From positions 1-22,309 of IMG/VR virus record IMGVR_UViG_3300035698_000176: a stretch of 22,309 nucleotides of DNA; one strand, written 5' to 3'. This stretch comes from a virus. The notes under the pieces are model-generated. The model made no database searches and had not been told where the DNA came from. It worked only from the letters and a program-made list of their open reading frames with translations. The position numbers were made by a program, and so were the translations under genes. Every line of letters starts with the position of its first letter. Position 1 is the stretch's first letter. Shown here piece by piece: positions 17,343-22,309 of the stretch.

Positions 17343-17696
17343 TTACTCTTTGCTCTTTGGTTTAGAGTCTTGCCCTACTTTAACGTTCTTTGCTTTGATT
17401 ACTAAAGCTGCTAAAGCATTGACTTTATCTGTATTAATCTGAGTAGAGTTAACTTTTACTACTGGTTTATAAGCTTTGCCTTCCTCAGTACCTATTATAG
17501 CCCAAAGTTCAGGCTCTAAAGTTTTGACCCTTTTTAGCATTCTGTTCCAGCTGCCAAGGTGTGATCGTATAGTTGCTACTGTAAACGGCTTATTTTCTAA
17601 GTCTGCCCACTCTAGCGGATTCAGTATCTTTCCTTCAGCTATAAATGTTTGTACAATTATTGTGCCTACTTTCTTTTTTGATCTTACAGTTGCCAT
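17343..17696 (-). CDS. Small protein of unknown function between portal and capsid genes
   Basis: I do not recognise this 117-aa protein. It is basic, with many lysines at both ends (ATVRSKKKVG near the N-terminus, SKPKSKE at the C-terminus). Its middle has a short helical segment with TVATIRSHLGSWNRMLKRV. No signal peptide or membrane segment is visible. It lies between the portal and the fused protease-capsid gene, where most HK97-type phages have the protease, so a role in the head is likely but unproven. ATG 17696 follows the portal stop by one base, with an AGGA about 10 bases upstream. Confidence 0.75.
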   Translation of the reverse strand: MATVRSKKKVGTIIVQTFIAEGKILNPLEWADLENKPFTVATIRSHLGSWNRMLKRVKTLEPELWAIIGTEEGKAYKPVVKVNSTQINTDKVNALAALVIKAKNVKVGQDSKPKSKE

Positions 17697-17697
17697 A

Positions 17698-18897
17698 TTA
17701 TTCAGTTCCTTCTTCGGGTCTTCCGCCTTCAGCGGGGTTAGCGGCGCTTCCGGCTATGTTAGCAGGAATACGTACTTTATCATTCTCTTCCCCGTCTAAA
17801 GCAGGTAGTCCAAGAGGCTCACGTGCTTCGTTTACTGCCATTATACCACCATTTACTAGGGTGGAATAGTATGCGGCTTGTTCACGCAGTTCAGGCTGTA
17901 GAGCCGGGATGCCTGTAATGTCTTCCGAAAGCTCGTATCCAAAAAATCTTTCCATCGAAAAATTAATTTTCTTTGCGATAGGAAGTACAGTCTCAAGATA
18001 ATATAATCGTAAATTTGGGCGAAGGTTAGCGTTGTTTCCGGAATCCAAAAGAATTGGAGGGACTCCTAACGCGCTTAAAATAATCTTTTCATTCGCAGTT
18101 ATAGAACTTTGAAAATCTAATTCTTTAAAATTTACGTTCGAAATACTATCTACCGTTAGTCCGCCGTCTAGGATTAGAGGGTTACGACCTCCTGCGTCTG
18201 GACGGAATTTTGTAGACCAGGATGCGGTCATACGGTCTTTAATTTTCTGGGATAAAGTATCAGGACTTCGTAACACTAGTCCTGGTATTGCTCCGTTCTT
18301 AAAGAAGTTTCGTTGAAACTTCTTCATCGACTTAACCAGCTCCATAGTAGACTGGGCCGGTTTTAATCTTGAGTCTCCTCTATATATAGACTTAAAGGAG
18401 TTTTCTTTTATGTGTATAATTTCGTGTGGCAAGAAAGGAGTACTATCATTGTAAGTATACTCTTTTATATAAGTCTTTTCGTCTGGTACTATAATCATCT
18501 TAGAGGCAGGTAGGTGGTAGAGGTAACTACCATCAAAGTATATAAAGATATTACCATCTATTAAATAATCAACTATCAGATTTCTTCTGAAACTGTTTAT
18601 ATCCTGATAAGGGTTAGGCTGTGAATTAAGCAACCTTTCTACAGTAACTTTTCTTGATCCCTTATGTACACTTATACCCCTAATTGGGTCTCCTACTCTA
18701 GTAGGAATCTCTGAAACATCATCAACGATCATGTTTACACCACGGTTAACAACTTCAATTTGTTCGTAACTTTGTTCGTAACTAAATGTAGGCTCTTCAG
18801 AACTAGAAGACCCGTATTGAGATGCTATCGTAGACTGGACCGGGTTAGCTTTAAACCTCAAGTTTACCCAAGTTTTTTCAATCCATGACTGCGCCAT
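17698..18897 (-). CDS. Portal protein (HK97 family)
   Basis: This 399-aa protein forms the dodecameric portal through which DNA is packaged. The N-terminal part has SYEQIEVVNRGVNMIVDDVSEIP-like content in which the segment VNRGVNMIVDDVSEIP is typical of the HK97 portal family. It is followed by RLLNSQPNPYQDINSFR and a central domain with HIKENSF. The C-terminal region includes GVPPILLD and NEAREPLGLPALDGE, again typical. The length matches the family. The start ATG 18897 overlaps the HNH gene by 20 bases. It is followed at once by the small unknown gene and the capsid gene. Confidence 0.93.
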   Translation of the reverse strand: MAQSWIEKTWVNLRFKANPVQSTIASQYGSSSSEEPTFSYEQSYEQIEVVNRGVNMIVDDVSEIPTRVGDPIRGISVHKGSRKVTVERLLNSQPNPYQDINSFRRNLIVDYLIDGNIFIYFDGSYLYHLPASKMIIVPDEKTYIKEYTYNDSTPFLPHEIIHIKENSFKSIYRGDSRLKPAQSTMELVKSMKKFQRNFFKNGAIPGLVLRSPDTLSQKIKDRMTASWSTKFRPDAGGRNPLILDGGLTVDSISNVNFKELDFQSSITANEKIILSALGVPPILLDSGNNANLRPNLRLYYLETVLPIAKKINFSMERFFGYELSEDITGIPALQPELREQAAYYSTLVNGGIMAVNEAREPLGLPALDGEENDKVRIPANIAGSAANPAEGGRPEEGTE

Positions 18898-19243
18898 ATT
18901 TATCCTTTTGTATGCCCACCCAGCGTTTTTGCTTAGGTGCGGTTCCTAATCCGGGGTTCTTCCCGTATATAGAGTGTAGTTTCAAGTGGTGAGCGTGGCA
19001 CAGTGTTGCGGTGTGTACGTATAGCTCTTCTTGGTGTTCTGCTATAAAGCGATCTCTATGCTCTACTACATCGTCTTCGTTCAAGTTATGCTTAGCACTC
19101 CATCTGTGGTACAATAAGCTTAGTCCGTGAAAATGGTGAAAGTCGAGGTCGGTAACTTCACCGCATATCTCACACTCCGTTCCTTTTTCATATCGGGCTT
19201 TAGCCTTGTCTCTAATGTACTTAACAGGGTCTCTCTTTAACAT
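18878..19243 (-). CDS. HNH endonuclease
   Basis: This 121-aa protein has an HNH nuclease core: zinc cysteines C24 and C27 in CEICG, the catalytic-region HH at 36-37 (LDFHHFHG), and a second metal-binding site with C82, H85/H86 and H90 in LCHAHHLKLH. HNH proteins next to terminase genes stimulate cos cleavage in phages such as HK97 (gp74). The gene lies between the large terminase and the portal and is read from a perfect promoter just upstream (19280-19308). The ATG at 19243 has no Shine-Dalgarno but an A-rich leader. It could be a homing-type nuclease, but the location favours packaging. Confidence 0.87.
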   Translation of the reverse strand: MLKRDPVKYIRDKAKARYEKGTECEICGEVTDLDFHHFHGLSLLYHRWSAKHNLNEDDVVEHRDRFIAEHQEELYVHTATLCHAHHLKLHSIYGKNPGLGTAPKQKRWVGIQKDKYGAVMD

Positions 19244-19279
19244 AGTTTTTTATTTTTATTCAATTATTTAATATCAAGA

Positions 19280-19308
19280 ATTATATCGTTGTTGGGGTGC
19301 TATGTCAA
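19280..19308 (-). promoter_or_regulatory. Perfect sigma70 promoter upstream of the head genes
   Basis: TTGACA (19308-19303), a 17-bp spacer and TATAAT (19285-19280) match the consensus fully. The expected start near 19273 gives a ~30-base A/T-rich leader before the HNH gene. Confidence 0.8.
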
Positions 19309-19337
19309 ACACTATTTTAACAAGCTCCTGAAGTTGA

Positions 19338-19359
19338 GGACCTGAAATGTAGCAGGTCC
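19338..19359 (-). other. 7-bp hairpin after the large terminase gene
   Basis: GGACCTG and CAGGTCC pair perfectly around an 8-base loop, six bases after the terminase stop. There is no T-tract, so it may stabilise or process the mRNA end rather than terminate. Confidence 0.45.
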
Positions 19360-19365
19360 GCTATT

Positions 19366-20670
19366 TTAGAAGCCTATTTGAGAATTTCTAAACGAATATA
19401 TAGCGTATCTCACAGCGTCGCCCATGTGACAAGCATCGTTGTGCTTTGGTTTTTCTTTTATAAGATTTGGATTTGGGTCCCATTGGTACGAGTCTAGCAT
19501 GTACAAAGAGTGCATACACTTCATATCTACTATCAGATTATCATTATCAATTACAGCGGCTACATGGCCTATGCCGTCATTAACAGACTTCTTAGCGTTT
19601 ATAGTGCTAATGTCGTAATTCTGAGCAAAATCGAAACGGGTCTGCTGCGCAGCGGAATCAATAAATATCATATCTATATCCCACTTATCAATCATCTTGC
19701 GTATTTCTTCGGCGTGCTTATCCGTAGTCTTTTCGTTGTCCATGTACTCGTCTAGTAGGAAGAACTTCTCTTGGTCCCAGTCATATCCCAATACACAGAA
19801 TGCAGTAGGGTCACGAAGACCAACATCGAGTCCGCCTATGATTTCCATTTTGGTAGTGTCCATTTCAGACAGGTCAGCAGTGCATTTTTCGTAGTTGAAG
19901 TTATAAATCTGTCCTTCAAACATATTGAAGTCAGCCTCATACTCTTGCTTAAATTCAGCCTCACTCATGGTCAGTCGAGCTTCACGTATGTCTTCTTCTG
20001 ACATTCTAGGGTTATCTCTGTATGTGGCTTTTATGCTACACCATTGAGGATATTGATCATTAAAGCCGCGATCAAAGAACTCAGAGAACCAATTATTTCG
20101 TCCACGAGGGGTTGATATAAATATAGCTTTAGAGTTAGGTTTGTCTAGTGTTGGTCTTAGGGCTACGTTAAAAGCCTCTCTACCGTTAGCAAGAGCCGCT
20201 TCGTCAAATATGATCAGGTCATATGATCTACCAACCGTGGAGTCAACCATGTTTACAGACCCCATACGTACAGTGGACCCGTTGCTGATTTCTATGATCT
20301 TGTCTTTTGCGTTGTCGCGTGTCACTTCTATATCAAAATGCTTGATTAGTTGACGCTGAAGGTCGAAGGAGATTTGAGAAAGGGAGTAGTTCGGGGACAT
20401 AACAAGTATGTTCGACCCAGGGACTAGGGATACTAGCTGTCCTATTATATTGGCTATGTACGTTTTACCTTGTCGTCTACTGAGAGCCGCACATATAAAA
20501 CGATACTTTGGATTGTTTACAGCATTAATGAGTGCGATCTGACTAGGTATTGGATCTACGTTCAAGAGCTCTAAATAGGGTTTTACAGGAAGCTTTAAAT
20601 ATCGAGTTTCTTTAGGGTATTCTAATAGCACTTCCGAGGAAACATCTGCCCTGCTTACTATGACTGCCAT
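19366..20670 (-). CDS. Terminase large subunit
   Basis: This 434-aa packaging motor has both expected domains. The ATPase has Walker A LSRRQGKT (63-70), Walker B LIIFDEA (152-158, E157) and the coupling motif FISTPRG (184-190). The RNase H-like nuclease has D282 in GGLDVG, D338 in IFIDSA and D418 in HMGDAVR, the usual three acidic residues. It cuts concatemeric DNA and pumps it into the prohead via the portal. Start ATG 20670 overlaps the tiny upstream ORF by 13 bases. The small terminase is upstream, separated by three small or unusual genes. A hairpin and a new promoter follow the stop. Confidence 0.96.
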   Translation of the reverse strand: MAVIVSRADVSSEVLLEYPKETRYLKLPVKPYLELLNVDPIPSQIALINAVNNPKYRFICAALSRRQGKTYIANIIGQLVSLVPGSNILVMSPNYSLSQISFDLQRQLIKHFDIEVTRDNAKDKIIEISNGSTVRMGSVNMVDSTVGRSYDLIIFDEAALANGREAFNVALRPTLDKPNSKAIFISTPRGRNNWFSEFFDRGFNDQYPQWCSIKATYRDNPRMSEEDIREARLTMSEAEFKQEYEADFNMFEGQIYNFNYEKCTADLSEMDTTKMEIIGGLDVGLRDPTAFCVLGYDWDQEKFFLLDEYMDNEKTTDKHAEEIRKMIDKWDIDMIFIDSAAQQTRFDFAQNYDISTINAKKSVNDGIGHVAAVIDNDNLIVDMKCMHSLYMLDSYQWDPNPNLIKEKPKHNDACHMGDAVRYAIYSFRNSQIGF

Positions 20671-20804
20671 AATTCTGCCTCTATTTCGTCTAGTAATCTA
20701 TTGACACGTTTACTGCGTGGGTCTGAACAGCATCCAGCCATAGCTACTCGTATCTTTTCAATGTTTTCTTGTACTTTATTCGATTTCGATTTCGAGATCA
20801 TCAT
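20658..20804 (-). CDS. Tiny ORF of unknown function overlapping terminase start
   Basis: A 48-codon frame starts at ATG 20804 (a second ATG is at 20801) after a purine-rich GAAGAAG. It ends in TAG 13 bases inside the terminase gene. The protein has a basic start (MISKSKSNK) and a helical C-terminal segment with GCCSDPRSKRVNRLLDEI. It overlaps the acidic tail of the upstream 55-aa ORF in a different frame. The gap it fills would otherwise be non-coding, in a genome where genes abut, and the overlaps on both sides suggest translational coupling. Function unknown. Confidence 0.5.
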   Translation of the reverse strand: MMISKSKSNKVQENIEKIRVAMAGCCSDPRSKRVNRLLDEIEAELWQS

Positions 20805-20943
20805 CTTCTTCTTCTACCTCAAACTCATAAACTGTTAGTTCACCAGCTTGTGAAGCTGCAATAGCCTCCGCCTCAGTTTTAAACTTATGCTTTAGGCCCG
20901 AAGCGTCTCTCCAACTCCATCCCCCTCTTTTTTGTTCTATCAT
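20776..20943 (-). CDS. Small acidic-tailed protein of unknown function
   Basis: This 55-aa frame starts at ATG 20943 with an AGGAG about seven bases upstream, a good ribosome-binding site. The N-terminal half is basic and aromatic (MIEQKRGGWSWRDASG) and the C-terminus is very acidic (EEEDDDLEIEIE). No family is recognised. It lies 10 bases after the stop of the membrane-anchored protein gene and within the terminase operon. A small regulator or a DNA mimic-like peptide can be imagined, but nothing in the sequence proves that. Confidence 0.65.
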   Translation of the reverse strand: MIEQKRGGWSWRDASGLKHKFKTEAEAIAASQAGELTVYEFEVEEEDDDLEIEIE

Positions 20944-20953
20944 AGTGTTTCTC

Positions 20954-21610
20954 CTAACATGCGCTGTAGCTGGTGTTACCCATCATTTTCTTGAGCTCAC
21001 CTACTATATTTCCAATTATATGTTCCGTTTCATCTGTAATTATTTCTTGACTAGTTGCAAAACTACAATATTTATAGGCAACTTGACCGGTCTCTTTGTT
21101 CTCCATAGTACCGATTAAGTACCAAATAGCATGAGTCACGCCTTCGTCTAAGTAGATTCCTCTAAGTAAGCTACTAGGTAATTCAGAAGTATCAACGAAT
21201 AAAATACCGTTGCGTTTTAGTTCTGCAAGTCGCGATACATAGTCGCGATCTAACTCTACACCAACGTATGAGTGAAAATCGGCAGTGTCTTCACGATATT
21301 GATAAATCGCAGTAGTCTCACGGGGGTCATTCAACCCATTAACTGCTACTAGTATCATAAACCTGTCTATAGAAGAAGTCTTACAAAACGTTTGTATCTT
21401 ACTGCTAATCGTATCCCACTGCTGTAGATTGACAAAAGTGTTAACCGCTTTTCTTTCAAAAGCGTGTTCAGTTCTTATCTGATTAATCTTTGAGTCCTTA
21501 CTAGAAACTTCAGCTTTCTGTTTTCGAGAGTGAGCTAGAAAATAGCCTACCGTACTTGTCCATATTAGTCCGCCTAAACTTATTAAGGCAATCCATATTT
21601 CTGTTTCCAT
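20954..21610 (-). CDS. Membrane-anchored protein with possible GAF-like domain, unknown role
   Basis: This 218-aa protein has an N-terminal membrane segment at residues ~5-25 (IWIALISLGGLIWTS), then a charged linker with coiled-coil character (~28-60). A soluble alpha/beta domain (~70-215) follows. That domain reads like a GAF-type sensor fold (helix, strands with DRFMILVAVNG, LDRDYVSRLAELKRNGILFVDTSEL, then a terminal helix). The resemblance is by pattern only and weak. ATG 21610 follows the small terminase stop by three bases, with a GAAGG nearby. Its place between the terminase genes is unusual for a membrane protein. A role in lysis control or membrane signalling is possible but unproven. 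Confidence 0.75.
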   Translation of the reverse strand: METEIWIALISLGGLIWTSTVGYFLAHSRKQKAEVSSKDSKINQIRTEHAFERKAVNTFVNLQQWDTISSKIQTFCKTSSIDRFMILVAVNGLNDPRETTAIYQYREDTADFHSYVGVELDRDYVSRLAELKRNGILFVDTSELPSSLLRGIYLDEGVTHAIWYLIGTMENKETGQVAYKYCSFATSQEIITDETEHIIGNIVGELKKMMGNTSYSAC

Positions 21611-21613
21611 TAT

Positions 21614-22072
21614 CTAGCCTTCCTTTAGTAACTTCTCCATAAGAGCGCCATAGTTACCCTGCCCAAAAGGCATTCCATCATTAATTTGTACATTGGTTTG
21701 ATTTCTTATATGGGTTTGGTCGGTTTTGGCCGAGTCGTTCTGAGCCTTTATCTCGTCCATTCTCATTTTATGGGCTATCTGTAGTAGTTCTAGTAAGTCT
21801 TTGCTAGAGTAAACTCCACTCTCTTCTGCTTCTTCAAGTTTAGAAGCTATCATAGTATCCATTAAACTACCAATAGCATCTCTGTTACGGTATCCTAGGT
21901 CTAGATATACAGTGTCTAGGTAACGCTTAACTTCACGATTACTTATATGCTCCACAACCTTCTGCTGAGATATGCTCATACTTTCCGCTACGGCCTTTAT
22001 ATTTCCATAGAGTAAGTATGCGTTGGCTATTTCTAGTCCTTCGGGGCTGATTAATGCGATTTCTTTTGACAT
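21614..22072 (-). CDS. Probable terminase small subunit
   Basis: This 152-aa protein heads the packaging operon. Residues ~9-50 read as a helix-turn-helix DNA-binding domain (GNIKAVAESMSISQQKVVEHI). A long helical region (~60-115) suits ring oligomerisation, and the C-terminal tail is flexible and asparagine-rich. It probably recognises the packaging site, expected close by. The ATG at 22072 has no Shine-Dalgarno and coincides with the predicted start of transcription, so the transcript is likely leaderless. A later start at M32 would remove part of the DNA-binding domain. Assignment rests on fold pattern and gene order. Confidence 0.75.
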   Translation of the reverse strand: MSKEIALISPEGLEIANAYLLYGNIKAVAESMSISQQKVVEHISNREVKRYLDTVYLDLGYRNRDAIGSLMDTMIASKLEEAEESGVYSSKDLLELLQIAHKMRMDEIKAQNDSAKTDQTHIRNQTNVQINDGMPFGQGNYGALMEKLLKEG

Positions 22073-22078
22073 TGTGTT

Positions 22079-22107
22079 ATTATACTGAGGGGGAGCTCAA
22101 ATGTCAA
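22079..22107 (-). promoter_or_regulatory. Perfect sigma70 promoter for the packaging operon
   Basis: TTGACA (22107-22102), 17-bp spacer, TATAAT (22084-22079). Six bases separate the -10 box from the ATG at 22072, so transcription should begin on or next to the start codon. Confidence 0.85.
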
Positions 22108-22139
22108 GAATTTTTTCGGGCTGGTGCTGGGGGCGTTGA

Positions 22140-22169
22140 ATTGGGATAAATTCTGATAGATTCTGATAA
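22140..22169 (-). promoter_or_regulatory. Three 10-bp iterons upstream of the promoter
   Basis: On the minus strand TTATCAGAAT, CTATCAGAAT and TTATCCCAAT follow each other without gaps, one per helical turn, about 32 bp upstream of the -35 box. This looks like a binding site for a regulator or for the small terminase. Confidence 0.5.
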
Positions 22170-22182
22170 GTCATATTGTTCC

Positions 22183-22309
22183 CGCTGCGATTTAGGCTCT
22201 GTTATTGCTTTTCAAAATAAGTTTACAGGGGAATATAAGCTGTACTGAGACCTCGCTGCGATTTAGGCTCTGTTATTGCTTTTCAAAATAAGTTTACAGG
22301 GGAATATAA
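22183..22309. repeat. 56-bp direct repeat, two copies, 71-bp period
   Basis: 22183-22238 and 22254-22309 are identical over 56 bases, with a 15-base spacer. The second copy ends on the last base of the window, so the array may go on. The period is not a multiple of three, so it is not a protein repeat. No gene is seen in it. Confidence 0.95.

Noticed and set aside
19338-19359. Rho-independent terminator after the large terminase
   Set aside because: The stem is perfect but no T-tract follows, so it is listed only as a hairpin.
22183-22309. CRISPR array
   Set aside because: Only two copies, 56-bp unit with a 15-bp spacer, no cas genes; the proportions are wrong.
22183-22309. Promoters or a dyad operator inside the 56-bp repeat
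   Set aside because: Tried both strands: -35-like TTGAAA or TTTACA have no -10 at proper spacing, and the TGT...ACA dyad is too imperfect.
1-22309. Integrase, toxin-antitoxin, defence or anti-defence genes, tRNAs
   Set aside because: No frame or structure supports any of them; all sizeable frames fit virion or packaging genes or remain unknown.

Overview
The window is the packaging, head and tail block of a tailed bacteriophage with siphovirus morphology: long non-contractile tail and an HK97-fold capsid. It is an actual phage genome or a prophage. Every gene I can support is on the minus strand, so the biological order runs from the right edge (22309) to the left edge (1). The genes are tightly packed, with TAATG overlaps, 1-3 base gaps and no intergenic stretch over 300 bases. 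The tail-tip genes (families of lambda M, L, K, I and J), the Shine-Dalgarno use and three sigma70-type promoters point to a phage of a Gram-negative, probably gammaproteobacterial, host. The species cannot be fixed from the sequence. Many genes are rich in AGA, ATA and CTA codons.

Region by region, in transcription order. 22309-22073 is non-coding: two exact 56-bp direct repeats with a 71-bp period, three 10-bp iterons, and a perfect TTGACA-N17-TATAAT promoter whose start site falls on the first ATG. 22072-19366 is packaging: small terminase, a membrane-anchored protein of unknown role, two tiny overlapping ORFs, and the large terminase. 19365-19244 is a short gap with a hairpin and a second perfect promoter. 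19243-15355 is head: HNH endonuclease, portal, a small unknown protein, and a single 660-codon gene encoding protease, scaffold and major capsid protein. A strong GC hairpin terminator with a UUCG loop follows. 15284-12862 is the head-tail connector, a large basic protein with an exact 42-bp tandem repeat, and a tail terminator. 12798-7437 is tail tube, a promoter-terminator cassette, the tail assembly chaperone pair joined by a -1 frameshift, and a 1096-aa tape measure protein. 7437-1 is the tail tip: M-, L-, K-, I- and J-like proteins. J runs off the left edge.

How they work together: the terminases, probably helped by the HNH nuclease, cut and pump DNA through the portal into a prohead whose protease, scaffold and shell come from one gene. 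The connector and terminator proteins join the head to a tail tube polymerised on the tape measure with the frameshifted chaperones. The M/L/K/I/J tip carries the cell-wall hydrolase domain and receptor-binding parts, including carbohydrate-binding-like modules in L and repeated stalk modules in J.

The most notable points are: an internal ribosome-binding site and sharp codon switch inside the fused protease-capsid gene; a canonical AAATTTT slippery site followed by a perfect 10-bp hairpin that contains the stop codon; a probable leaderless terminase transcript; an insertion between the paired cysteines of the L protein; and the repeat array at the right edge. I see no tRNA, CRISPR array, insertion sequence, integrase or defence system.
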